From Maridesulfovibrio sp. (lineage in GTDB: Bacteria; Desulfobacterota; Desulfovibrionia; Desulfovibrionales; Desulfovibrionaceae), in NCBI RefSeq assembly GCF_963676065.1, contig NZ_OY780933.1:744001-808000 (forward strand): a stretch of DNA of 64,000 bases, written 5' to 3'. Positions 56,187 through 64,000 of this stretch are shown here, one piece after another (position 1 is the first letter of the stretch; each line of letters begins with the position of its first letter). The notes under the pieces are model-generated. The model was not told the origin of the DNA, searched no databases, and saw only the letters and a list, made by a program, of their open reading frames with translations. Position numbers and translations under genes: made by a program.

Positions 56187-57572
56187 ATGGAATGGAATCT
56201 CTTATTCGGCCACCTCGCGATTGTCGGCGGCTTTTTATTGGCGGCAATTCTGGTAATGTCCATCCTACGCAAGCAGCGTACTTCATCAGCGGCCTTCGCA
56301 TGGCTGCTGGCTATCTTTTTTGTACCGTATGTAGGCGTGCCTTTATACCTTATTTTCGGTGGTCGTAAGCTTAAACGCGATGCCCACACCAAAGCGGATA
56401 TCCATCTTGAAGTTCAGGAAACCATTCCTCTGGCCGAGGCCGATCCCATCGATGTAATGCTCAGGGAATACGATATTCCCGGTGCCACCACGGGAAATCA
56501 AGTCCGGCTCTGCCCAACAGGAATAGACATATACAATGAACTGGTGAATCTTATTGAGAATGCCGAGCATCAGATCCTGATCACCACCTTCATTCTTTCA
56601 CGCGATCCCGTCGGCAAAGACATTGTGGAAAGATTATCCCGCAAAGCCGCCTCCGGGGTTACTGTGCGCTTATTGCTCGATGACATCGGTTCACTGTTCA
56701 CATCTCGGAGATTCTTGAAAAAGCTGATTGATAACGGAGGCAAGGTCGCCTACTTCATGCCTCTTTTCCACGCCCCTTTTCACGGCAACAGCAACCTGCG
56801 TAATCACCGCAAAATAGCTATCGCCGACCAGACCTATGTTCTTGCCGGGGGAACCAACATCGCCAATGAATACATTGGCCCTGAACCGTGCGAAGACCGC
56901 TGGACCGACCTTTCCTTTGTGCTTAAAGGCCCTGCGGTGCGACATTATCTTGAAGTTTTCCAATCCGACTGGCTCTTTGCAAATGGCGAAAAGGTAAACA
57001 TCATTCCACCCTGCAAAAATGGCGGCGCCATCAGTGGAGACGGGGTGATGCAGGTTGTTCCTTCCGGCCCGGACGTCCCGCGTGACCCGGTGCACGATGC
57101 CCTGCTTACCGCAGCCTTCACAGCAGAAAAAAGACTCTGGATTGTAACCCCTTACTACGTCCCGGACGAAGCACTGGCGCAGGCCCTGCGTCTTGCTGCA
57201 TTTCGCGGAGTGGATCTGCGGGTGCTGGTGCCTGAAAAATCCAACCACGCGCTGGCGGACTTAGCCAGAGGCACACATCTGCGTGAACTGGAAGAATGCG
57301 GAGGAAGGGTAGTCAAATATCCACACATGGTTCACGCCAAAGTTGTTGTAGTCGATGACCGGCTGGCGGTTGTGGGATCTGCCAATATGGACATGCGCAG
57401 CCTGTTCCTGAACTATGAAATAGTCATGTTCAGTTATTCAGAAACGGATATAAAACCCGTCAGCGACTGGGTGCAGAAACTTATCGATCAAAGCACTGAA
57501 GGTACGGATAAGGTGGGCGTGGTCCGTGATACTTTTGAAGGAGTGGCAAGGCTTGTGGCTCCGCTGCTCTAA
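56187..57572 (+). CDS. cls: Cardiolipin synthase (PLD family)
   Basis: A 461-residue membrane-bound phospholipase-D-type enzyme that joins two phosphatidylglycerols into cardiolipin. Two N-terminal hydrophobic segments (LAIVGGFLLAAILVMSIL; FAWLLAIFFVPYVGVPLYL) are followed by two HKD sites, NHRKIAIAD near 206 and VHAKVVVVDD near 382, each with the downstream GGTNIANEY or GSANMDMRS. The start is the ATG at 56187 (AGGA upstream); earlier in-frame codons give an atypical N-terminus. The zinc phospholipase gene follows 24 bases later. Confidence 0.92.
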   Translation: MEWNLLFGHLAIVGGFLLAAILVMSILRKQRTSSAAFAWLLAIFFVPYVGVPLYLIFGGRKLKRDAHTKADIHLEVQETIPLAEADPIDVMLREYDIPGATTGNQVRLCPTGIDIYNELVNLIENAEHQILITTFILSRDPVGKDIVERLSRKAASGVTVRLLLDDIGSLFTSRRFLKKLIDNGGKVAYFMPLFHAPFHGNSNLRNHRKIAIADQTYVLAGGTNIANEYIGPEPCEDRWTDLSFVLKGPAVRHYLEVFQSDWLFANGEKVNIIPPCKNGGAISGDGVMQVVPSGPDVPRDPVHDALLTAAFTAEKRLWIVTPYYVPDEALAQALRLAAFRGVDLRVLVPEKSNHALADLARGTHLRELEECGGRVVKYPHMVHAKVVVVDDRLAVVGSANMDMRSLFLNYEIVMFSYSETDIKPVSDWVQKLIDQSTEGTDKVGVVRDTFEGVARLVAPLL

Positions 57573-57596
57573 CCTAATTCATTGACCTAACGCACG

Positions 57597-58544
57597 GTGA
57601 AGCTTACCTTAAGAGGTATGGTAAAATTTATTCTGTTTCTAGCCTTCAGCGTTCTTCCGGTTCTCGGTTTTGCAGCCAACTGCTATGCCTGGGGGCCGGG
57701 AGTGCATATGGCTATCGGAAATGCCGTTCTCTCAAACACCTCGCTGCTTTCCGATGCTCTGGCAAAACTTCTGCTCTCCAATTCAGCCGTATTTCTTTAT
57801 GGATGCCTTAGTGCAGATATCTTCATAGGCAAAGGCAGCAAGGCCAAAAGACTGCACAGCCACAATTGGGAAACCGGATTCAACCTGCTGGACGACTCTG
57901 ATGATGAGCATATGCGGGCTTTCTCCCTCGGCTACCTTTCCCATCTAGCAGCGGACATCGTCGCCCATAATTACTATGTACCAAATCTTATGCAGCAGAC
58001 CCGCTCTGGAAGCAAGCTAAGTCATGTTTACATAGAGATGCTGGCGGATGCCCAAGTTGAATGGTCCTCCCAAGAGGCGGAACGTCTTTTTCGCGAGGCC
58101 AATAAGGACGTGGACTTCAATCTCCGCAAACATATGGACGCCAAAAAATACAGCTTCCTTTTCAAAAAGAAAGTCTTCCACCAGACCATCGCCCTGCTTG
58201 AATACAAGGCAGTGAGTCAATCGTTGAAAATTTCAAAAAAAGTAGTCCCGGCTTTTCGACAGGCATATCTGCATTCCGTCGTGGATTACTCATACCGTCT
58301 GGTTATTGATATGCTCAACTCCCCGCGTAATGCCGTGGCCCTTAATTTCGATCCTATCGGAGCCGCAAACATCAAGCTTGCCAAGGACGGAAATTACTGG
58401 AAGACCGCCCTTAAACGCAGCATTCCTTTCACCCCCCGCTTCGAGATTGATAAGCGAATCACCAGCTTGCCCAGAATTATCGGGCTGAAAGGAATGTTTA
58501 AGTCAGGACCTGCTATGGACACTCCTGTAGCAATTGATTTTTGA
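57597..58544 (+). CDS. Zinc-dependent phospholipase C-family exported protein
   Basis: A 315-residue protein with a signal peptide (hydrophobic MVKFILFLAFSVLPVLGFAA). Cleavage after NCYA would leave a new N-terminal Trp (W32), followed by GPGVH. In this family the mature N-terminal Trp helps to bind zinc, so the fit is good. Further His/Asp ligands appear in LSADIFIGKGS, LHSHNWETGF and GYLSHLAADIVAHNYYVP. It probably cleaves phospholipids at the envelope. The start is GTG 57597 (weak) or the ATG at 57618. It is likely co-transcribed with cls, which suggests a lipid-remodelling pair. Confidence 0.82.
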   Translation: MKLTLRGMVKFILFLAFSVLPVLGFAANCYAWGPGVHMAIGNAVLSNTSLLSDALAKLLLSNSAVFLYGCLSADIFIGKGSKAKRLHSHNWETGFNLLDDSDDEHMRAFSLGYLSHLAADIVAHNYYVPNLMQQTRSGSKLSHVYIEMLADAQVEWSSQEAERLFREANKDVDFNLRKHMDAKKYSFLFKKKVFHQTIALLEYKAVSQSLKISKKVVPAFRQAYLHSVVDYSYRLVIDMLNSPRNAVALNFDPIGAANIKLAKDGNYWKTALKRSIPFTPRFEIDKRITSLPRIIGLKGMFKSGPAMDTPVAIDF

Positions 58545-59214
58545 CTTTATAAAACTCACACCAGAGAATAGCCGAGAATATTATTCAGTTTAATTTCTAT
58601 TTTTCGCTCGAAAATGCCCATTTCAATTTAATAGCAAGAACTTAGTTCTCCATTACTAGTTTTATATTCTAATGCACGTATCATCTATGTATATCCAATG
58701 CATTTTTTAATTAATCAATGTTGTACTGAATGGAACAACATAAATACTACATTAGTACTGCATTGACATATACACACCAACACTAGAACAAACAGAACCG
58801 GACAAGAGATACCCTCATATCCCGACCATGTGCAACCCTATCCATATTTTTACAAAATTGATAACAATTACATCTGATAAAAAATTATCTTTTTAATTTC
58901 GGTTATATACAAATTCAATTCTTATTCCAATATTGTAAAAGCGTGTACCCACGAGAGACACTCAAAAGCTCTTTCGGCAACGCATTGATTTAAAAATCAA
59001 CACCGTCTGAATTCCGACACATGAGTTGAAACCAAGCTCCCACCCTCTTATAATGCACTGATATTAAACGACTAAAAGCAACAGGACACTAATGAATAAT
59101 ATTTGCCATGTATTTTTATTTTTTACATTGCCAGCTGTTGACTTGCATTGAACTGGGGCATAGGTGGGAATTGTGAACAACGCAAATTAAACCAATTTTT
59201 TGGAGGAATATAAT
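58545..59214. other. Long AT-rich gene-free region
   Basis: These 670 bases are markedly AT-rich, with no ORF that has a credible start and ribosome site, no tRNA and no recognisable RNA family. A TTGACT near 59141 may be the -35 of the small membrane-protein gene. A short frame from 59091 (19 codons) was seen but is not supported. Confidence 0.5.
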
Positions 59215-59466
59215 ATGTACGCAATCGGAACCATCAAGGCTTGGGCAGCTACCCGCGCAGCACGCAACGGCAGCGAAGTAAACCACAGCCTGCACGCAGT
59301 TCTTACTATAGCATCTCTCGGTCTCTGGCTCCCGGTCTGGACTGTTGCTGCTATCCGTGAAACCAGCCGCACACAGATGAGAAGCTCTCTCGTTGACCTG
59401 CGCAATATTGAACGTCTCGAAATTTCCCCCGAATACCGCAGACAGCTTGCACGCATGTCTCGCTAA
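59215..59466 (+). CDS. Small single-span membrane protein
   Basis: An 83-residue protein that I do not recognise. A basic N-terminus (IKAWAATRAARNGSE) is followed by one hydrophobic helix (AVLTIASLGLWLPVWTVAAI) and a basic, helical C-terminus (RNIERLEISPEYRRQLARM). This suggests a single inner-membrane span with both ends charged. GGAGG lies eight bases before the ATG. It stands alone behind a 670-base AT-rich leader, with GC-rich codons, and is followed by a terminator. Confidence 0.7.
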   Translation: MYAIGTIKAWAATRAARNGSEVNHSLHAVLTIASLGLWLPVWTVAAIRETSRTQMRSSLVDLRNIERLEISPEYRRQLARMSR

Positions 59467-59519
59467 TTTTCGGGCAATAACTTTTGCCGCTTTAGCTGAC
59501 AAAAGCGGCTCGTCTTTGC

Positions 59520-59562
59520 AAACCCGGTCCCTTGCATAAATTGTGAGGGCCGGGTTTTATTT
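59520..59562 (+). terminator. Rho-independent terminator
   Basis: AACCCGGTCCCT pairs with AGGGCCGGGTT (one bulged base), then TTTATTTTA. Confidence 0.75.
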
Positions 59563-59740
59563 TAACGAAAACTTGTCCGGGGTTTTCTTTTCCAGATATT
59601 TTTAATATCATCTTACTTGCCTCTCAGCCGTTTCACCTGAAACGGTAACTGTTTCCCGCGCCAAAACAGAACCTTGCATGCTACTCGACACATTAATTTG
59701 TGACGTGGTTCTCTGACTTTTAACTTACCGAGGTTCAATC

Positions 59741-60376
59741 ATGTTTGACTACAATTTTGCCCACTGGACAACTTTTCTTATAGCCGCCCTGCTGCTCAAT
59801 ATCGCACCGGGACCGGATATGGCCTACATCCTCAGCCACACCATAACAGGTGGCAAAAAAGCGGGATTCGCCGCCATGTTCGGGATCTGGTCCGGGGCAT
59901 TTCTCTATGTATCGCTTACCGCTCTAGGACTGGCAGCAATTGTCGCAGCCTCAGCCACCGCATTCAGCATCGTAAAATGGGTAGGAGTAATTTATCTTTT
60001 CTGGCTGGCCTTCGGTGCCTTCAGATCCAAAGGCAGCCTCTTGGATATCAATAAAGAATCGACCTCCCCGAACACAGGTGCTATATTTAAACAAGGCGTT
60101 CTTATTCACCTCCTAAATCCCAAGGTAGCTACTTTCTTTATTGCATTTCTGCCGCAATTCGTTGTGAAAGGGGCTGGACCGGTCTGGGCCCAGCTCATGC
60201 TTCACGGCACCCTGATCATCGTAACAGCCGCCTTTGTAGAGCCGCCTCTGATCTATGCCGGGGACCGCATAACCGGGAGATTGCGCGAAAGCCAGAAATT
60301 GCAGAGATGGCTGGATCGCGCATTAGGATCGGTATTTGTGGCTTTCGGAATCAAGCTGGCACTGTACGAGAGATAA
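59741..60376 (+). CDS. LysE/RhtB-family exporter
   Basis: A 211-residue inner-membrane exporter with about six hydrophobic segments. The family start is present (ALLLNIAPGPDMAYILSHTITGGKKAGFAAMFGIWSG), as are the central NPKVATFFIAFLPQFV and C-terminal RLRESQKLQRWLDRALGSVFVAFGIKLAL. Members export amino acids such as homoserine, threonine or lysine. The substrate cannot be read here. Its end lies 68 bases before the sppA gene. Confidence 0.9.
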   Translation: MFDYNFAHWTTFLIAALLLNIAPGPDMAYILSHTITGGKKAGFAAMFGIWSGAFLYVSLTALGLAAIVAASATAFSIVKWVGVIYLFWLAFGAFRSKGSLLDINKESTSPNTGAIFKQGVLIHLLNPKVATFFIAFLPQFVVKGAGPVWAQLMLHGTLIIVTAAFVEPPLIYAGDRITGRLRESQKLQRWLDRALGSVFVAFGIKLALYER

Positions 60377-60444
60377 TCGCCTTACTCACTTTATTTAAGT
60401 ATCTCCATCTGCTACTTTCTTGGTATCCAAGGAGCCAATTATCC

Positions 60445-61413
60445 ATGAAAAAGACATCACTGATCATACTCATAATCGTTACAATCGCCCTTTGCGGATG
60501 TCAGCCCCGGGTTAATTTTTTCCCGGACGGCACCGATCCCCTGCTGGAAACAAAACTTGAGGGCGACGGACCGCAAAAAGTTCTCGTAATCTCCGTAGAC
60601 GGAACCATATCCGATGAAAGCAAGCGCGGACTGCTGGGCAGCTATCCCAGCCTTGTACAGGAGGTTTCCTCCCGTCTGAAAAAAGCCGCAAGCGATGAGG
60701 ACATCAAGGCAGTGGTGATCAAGGTGAATTCTCCCGGAGGCGGAGTTACCGCCAGCGATATTTTATATAATGAAATAATGCGCTTTAAGAAAAAGACCGG
60801 CGCTAAAGTAGTTGTATCCATGATGGATGTGGCTGCTTCCGGCGGGTATTACATAAGCCTCCCCGCAGATCACATCATGGCCCACCCGACAACTCTGACC
60901 GGTTCCATAGGGGTAATCTTTATCCGGCCCAAGGTTGCGGGACTGCTGGACAAGATAGGTGTATCCGTTGAGGTTTCCAAGTCAGGCCGCAACAAGGATA
61001 TGGGATTTCCCTTCAAACCTGACACTGCTGAGCAGAAACAAATCATCGATAAAATAATCAAAGACTACGCGGACCGTTTTCAGGGACTGGTCAAAAAACA
61101 CCGCCCCATTTCCGATGAAAACTTGAAAACAGTCTTCACCGCGCAGGTTTTCAGTGCTGTCGGCGCGAAAAGAGCAGGACTTGTGGACAGTCTCGGCTAC
61201 CTGCCCGACGCGGTAAAAAAAGCGTGTGAACTGGCCGGCATTTCTGAAAATTCGGAAGTCATCACTTACAAACGTAAGAACTATCCCGACGATACTCTTT
61301 ACAACTCCGCATCATCTCAGGCTTTAAGCCCGGCGCTGATCAATATTGACGCAGGAAACCTCCTGCCGCCCAAGGCCGGATTTCATTATCTCTGGCTTCC
61401 CGCGGCGGAATGA
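60445..61413 (+). CDS. sppA: Signal peptide peptidase SppA, lipoprotein form
   Basis: A 322-residue S49 serine protease that cuts leftover signal peptides in the membrane. The catalytic Ser lies in MDVAASGGYYIS near 132, and the Lys is expected in EVSKSGRNKDMGF near 180. NSPGGGVTASDILYNEI is the substrate strand. The N-terminus ends in LCGC, a lipobox, so it is probably anchored as a lipoprotein rather than by a transmembrane helix. The start is the ATG at 60445 behind AAGGAG; the longer frame overlaps the exporter gene. Confidence 0.92.
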   Translation: MKKTSLIILIIVTIALCGCQPRVNFFPDGTDPLLETKLEGDGPQKVLVISVDGTISDESKRGLLGSYPSLVQEVSSRLKKAASDEDIKAVVIKVNSPGGGVTASDILYNEIMRFKKKTGAKVVVSMMDVAASGGYYISLPADHIMAHPTTLTGSIGVIFIRPKVAGLLDKIGVSVEVSKSGRNKDMGFPFKPDTAEQKQIIDKIIKDYADRFQGLVKKHRPISDENLKTVFTAQVFSAVGAKRAGLVDSLGYLPDAVKKACELAGISENSEVITYKRKNYPDDTLYNSASSQALSPALINIDAGNLLPPKAGFHYLWLPAAE

Positions 61414-61502
61414 TTATAGACTCACTGCTTTGCTTTCCAGAAAAAAACATGTATGAACTGCCCGTTTGAACTGAAGACAGTAAACCTCAGCAGGAGAACC
61501 AA

Positions 61503-61862
61503 ATGAAAAAAAACAGCTTGATTTATACACTCATCCTGATTTTTTCTCTTGCTGTTTTCAGCGCGTGTACGCAGGAAACCCAGAACCGCATCGGCCGCTC
61601 TATCCAGAACTGGACCGGCGTTAACGGTGTTCTTGAAATATATTCCGGCGGTAAACTGGTAAAGCGATTCATTAAGATCGATAAGCTATCCACTGCTTCC
61701 GGCACCAAGGAAAGAACACAGCGTCCCTACCGATTCGGTTACGGCGTTCTTGATGCCAACCTGAACGGCAAAGCTGATCCTGATGAAAATAAGGTTTACT
61801 TTGAATTCAGCGACTACTCTACTAATTACGTCTTCTTTGAAGACCCTAACACTAAAAAATAA
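61503..61862 (+). CDS. Small lipoprotein of unknown function
   Basis: A 119-residue protein with signal peptide and lipobox FSAC. The mature part is beta-rich (VNGVLEIYSGGKLVKRFIKI; YRFGYGVLDANLNGKADPDENKVYFEF). DANLNGKADPDE resembles an EF-hand-like or dockerin-like acidic loop, though it lacks a full set of ligands. CAGGAGAACCAA precedes the ATG. No family is recognised. Confidence 0.75.
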   Translation: MKKNSLIYTLILIFSLAVFSACTQETQNRIGRSIQNWTGVNGVLEIYSGGKLVKRFIKIDKLSTASGTKERTQRPYRFGYGVLDANLNGKADPDENKVYFEFSDYSTNYVFFEDPNTKK

Positions 61863-61869
61863 TTATTCC

Positions 61870-61899
61870 TGCCGGGCCTTGTTGGTCCGGCATTTTTTT
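61870..61899 (+). terminator. Terminator overlapping the leader of the amidohydrolase gene
   Basis: TGCCGGGCC and GGTCCGGCA form a 9-bp stem (one G-U pair) with a five-base loop, then seven T. The amidohydrolase ATG lies only four bases after the T-run. Confidence 0.8.
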
Positions 61900-61903
61900 G
61901 CCC

Positions 61904-63046
61904 ATGACAAAATGCATAAGAGCGGCGAGAGCCGTAACAATGACCAGCGGTGAAGAGCCGGTAATCAAAGATTTTGCGATGCTCCATGATCAGGGCCGCA
62001 TACTCGATGCTGGACCTTGGTCCGAGCTTAAAAAAGATTTTTCCGGTGATGTGGAAGACCTCGGTGATGTTACAATTGTTCCGGGACTGATCAACGCCCA
62101 CGTACATCTTGAGCTTTCCCACCTGACCGGCATGACCGTGCAGGGGCAGGGATTCACCGGCTGGATCAAATCGCTGCTCGCCAACCCTCTTTATGAACTT
62201 GAGACTGAAGCCGTCCGCAAAGCGGTTCTGGAAATGCAGGCAGAGGGAACAGCCTTTTGCGTTGATATCTCCACCCGCAACTGCGCTCAGGTCGCATCGA
62301 TCATGGATGAGCTGGGCATGGGCTTCTTCGCCTGCTGCGAAGCGATCGGGGTGCAAATTCCCAAAGAAGGAGCGAAATTCTTCCCGCAAAAACAGTATAC
62401 ACACGGCCGGGCCGCCGGATCAGGGCACTCGCTCTACTCCACCGGAGCGGAATTTCTGCAAGCCGTAAAGAAAGCCGATGATGCAGCCGGTCTGCCTTAT
62501 CCTATACATATGGCAGAGAATGCCGAAGAAGACGAAATTGTTGCGGCAGGCAGCGGAGAATTTGCGCAAATGCTCAAGGGAGTCGGGTTGCTGGCCGATT
62601 GTGGAAAGAAGGGACTGCGCCCGGTGGAATATGCAGATTCCCTCGGATTACTGGATCAATCCACCCTTGCGGTTCATTGTGTTCGAGTCTCGGAAACTGA
62701 CATCATCACCCTTAAACAACGGAAAGTAAATGTCTGCCTCTGCCCGCGCTCCAATGCATACATAGGAGAAGGCCGCGCACCGTGGGAAAAGATTCTGGAA
62801 TCTGGTATAAACACATGTCTGGGAACGGACAGCATCGCTTCCAATCATGACTTGTCCATGTGGAATGAGCTGGAATACCTGCTCAAAAATATTAAAATTT
62901 CAATGTCCCCGGTTGAAGCTCTGGCACTTGTAACCACAAACAGCGCCCGGGCGCTTAAAATCTTTGACTCATACGGATCGCTGGAAAAGGGTAAGCGCGC
63001 GGTTTACGCGTCAGTCCCTAACAAGCTTGAAGATCTTTTATTTTAA
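61904..63046 (+). CDS. Amidohydrolase-superfamily deaminase (possible aminofutalosine/SAH deaminase)
   Basis: A 380-residue metal-dependent deaminase. Ligands are visible in PGLINAHVHLELSH (HxH near 66-68), PIHMAENAEEDE (H), AVHCVRVSE (H) and CLGTDSIASNHD (D). This is the SAH/MTA deaminase fold, and PGLINAHVHLELS is also usual in aminofutalosine deaminase (MqnX) of the alternative menaquinone route, so both are open. The start is the ATG at 61904, which has no Shine-Dalgarno sequence and lies directly behind a terminator hairpin. pyrB follows 33 bases later. Confidence 0.82.
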   Translation: MTKCIRAARAVTMTSGEEPVIKDFAMLHDQGRILDAGPWSELKKDFSGDVEDLGDVTIVPGLINAHVHLELSHLTGMTVQGQGFTGWIKSLLANPLYELETEAVRKAVLEMQAEGTAFCVDISTRNCAQVASIMDELGMGFFACCEAIGVQIPKEGAKFFPQKQYTHGRAAGSGHSLYSTGAEFLQAVKKADDAAGLPYPIHMAENAEEDEIVAAGSGEFAQMLKGVGLLADCGKKGLRPVEYADSLGLLDQSTLAVHCVRVSETDIITLKQRKVNVCLCPRSNAYIGEGRAPWEKILESGINTCLGTDSIASNHDLSMWNELEYLLKNIKISMSPVEALALVTTNSARALKIFDSYGSLEKGKRAVYASVPNKLEDLLF

Positions 63047-63079
63047 TACGTTTTCGCACCACAACCAAGAGGAAGACTT

Positions 63080-64000
63080 ATGGAATGGCGACATAAGGAC
63101 CTGCTGGATGTCACCCAGCTCAGCACAGAGGAAGTGCAGCACGTTTTTGAAACTGCCACTTACTTTCAGGAAATCAACTCCCGTCCGGTAAAAAAAGTAC
63201 CTACCTTGAAAGGCCATAGCGTGGTCCTTTTTTTTGCCGAACCAAGCACCCGGACCAAAACATCATTTGATATGGCCGGTAAGCGTCTTTCCTGCGATAC
63301 CTTCTCCCTTGCCAAAAGCTCCAGCAGCCTGACCAAGGGAGAAACCCTAAAAGATACCGCCCTGACCCTGCAGGCCATGAATCCGGATGGAATCGTCATC
63401 CGCCACTGGGCCAGCGGCGCAGCGCAGTTTCTGGCCGAACGTCTTGATTGCAGTATCATCAATGCCGGTGACGGACGTCACGCCCATCCCACGCAGGCCC
63501 TGCTGGACAGCTTCACCCTTTATCAGGAATGGGGCTCCCTTGAGGGCAAGACGATACTCATACTTGGCGATATCGCCCACAGCCGCGTAGCACGGTCCAA
63601 CCTGATCCTGCTTAATAAAATGGGCGCCAAGGTCCGTTTCTGCGGTCCGCGTACCCTGCTGCCGCCTTTTATCAAGGACTGGCCGGCTGAAGTATTCACG
63701 GACATAAATGAAGCCTGTAAAGGCGTCGATGCTGTTATGTGCCTTCGTCTGCAGCTTGAACGCCAGCAGGATGGATTGCTGCCTGACCTGCGTGAATATT
63801 CCAACTATTTCGGTCTCGGTCATAAGCAGATTGAACTGGCCAATCCCGATGTGAAAATTCTGCATCCCGGCCCCATGAACCGCGGTGTTGAAATCAACTC
63901 CGAACTGGCCGATTGCGAGTCCAGTCTCGTGCTTGATCAGGTGGCATCAGGTGTCGCTACCCGCATGGCCCTGCTTTATTTATACTTAACTCGAAAGAAA
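63080..64000 (+). CDS. pyrB: Aspartate carbamoyltransferase catalytic chain (cut by the window edge)
   Basis: Joins carbamoyl phosphate and aspartate in pyrimidine synthesis. 307 codons are seen without a stop, so the end lies beyond the window, though the family length (about 305-315) says it is nearly complete. Motifs are [20 protein letters not shown] (carbamoyl-phosphate loop near 55-60), [23 protein letters not shown] and [25 protein letters not shown] precedes the ATG. The short gap suggests co-transcription with the amidohydrolase; a pyrC-like gene may follow outside the window (inference). Confidence 0.95.
   Translation, partial: MEWRHKDLLDVTQLSTEEVQHVFETATYFQEINSRPVKKVPTLKGHSVVLFFAEPSTRTKTSFDMAGKRLSCDTFSLAKSSSSLTKGETLKDTALTLQAMNPDGIVIRHWASGAAQFLAERLDCSIINAGDGRHAHPTQALLDSFTLYQEWGSLEGKTILILGDIAHSRVARSNLILLNKMGAKVRFCGPRTLLPPFIKDWPAEVFTDINEACKGVDAVMCLRLQLERQQDGLLPDLREYSNYFGLGHKQIELANPDVKILHPGPMNRGVEINSELADCESSLVLDQVASGVATRMALLYLYLTRKK

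Noticed and set aside
59091-59153. Short ORF (19 codons) ahead of the small membrane protein
   Set aside because: No ribosome site, and its composition is like the surrounding AT-rich non-coding sequence.

Overview
The window reads as a chromosomal segment of a Desulfovibrio-like sulfate reducer (Desulfovibrionales, perhaps the marine Maridesulfovibrio group). The basis is a contiguous set of anaerobe oxygen-defence genes (PerR-like regulator, rubrerythrin, two-iron desulfoferrodoxin, two rubredoxins, rubredoxin:oxygen oxidoreductase, cytochrome bd, ferritin), moderate GC content with dense packing, dispersed intergenic repeats ending in GCCGCCGGAGGCA, and many small conserved genes of that lineage. 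This is inferred from gene content, not from a database search.

Layout. 1-3.3 kb: the tail of a gene, acetyl-CoA synthetase and a LytTR regulator. 3.4-10.5 kb: the oxygen-defence block. 10.5-12.5 kb: an AT-rich islet holding an AvcD-type dCTP/dCMP deaminase (anti-phage family) and a 56-residue ORF, lying exactly between two copies of a 45-bp direct repeat that contains the ferritin terminator. 12.5-20.3 kb: EF-hand protein, DJ-1/PfpI protein, ribbon-helix-helix protein, a FecBCD-like metal transporter with an FmdE-family protein, OmpA lipid-anchored-style protein, ArfB and other small genes. 20.3-29.7 kb: CBS-ACT protein, U32 peptidase, PHP phosphoesterase, chaperones and peptidyl-prolyl isomerases, two small Hsp20 proteins, a GT39 glycosyltransferase and FliN. 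29.8-36.8 kb, all on the minus strand: MutM, MurJ, a TrmN6-like methyltransferase and a four-gene Mre11/Rad50-like module in which the ATPase is split into two proteins. 36.8-46.6 kb: ChaN-like lipoprotein, phenylacetate-CoA ligase, two tRNA-Lys genes, methyltransferases, a chemoreceptor with two extracytoplasmic zinc-binding domains, and a FadR-type regulator with glycerate 2-kinase. 46.9-53.0 kb: peroxiredoxin with a PerR-box-like site, M16C protease, FlgM-like protein, and a YdjC-deacetylase/GT2 pair. 53.1-55.8 kb: a MotA-MotB operon led by a protein that joins a cyclic-nucleotide-binding domain to a FliG-C-like domain. 56-64 kb: cardiolipin synthase, zinc phospholipase C, a small membrane protein, LysE exporter, SppA, amidohydrolase and the start of pyrB.

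How the parts work together. The oxygen block is a coherent circuit: desulfoferrodoxin reduces superoxide, rubrerythrin and peroxiredoxin reduce peroxide, rubredoxins carry electrons to Roo, which reduces O2 in the cytoplasm, CydAB reduces it at the membrane, and ferritin stores the iron. The motility genes (FliN, FlgM-like, MotAB, chemoreceptor, cNMP-FliG hybrid) are scattered. The most unusual items are the cNMP-FliG hybrid coupled to MotAB, the split Rad50-like module, and the repeat-bounded deaminase islet. All family calls are made by motif recognition from the sequence alone.
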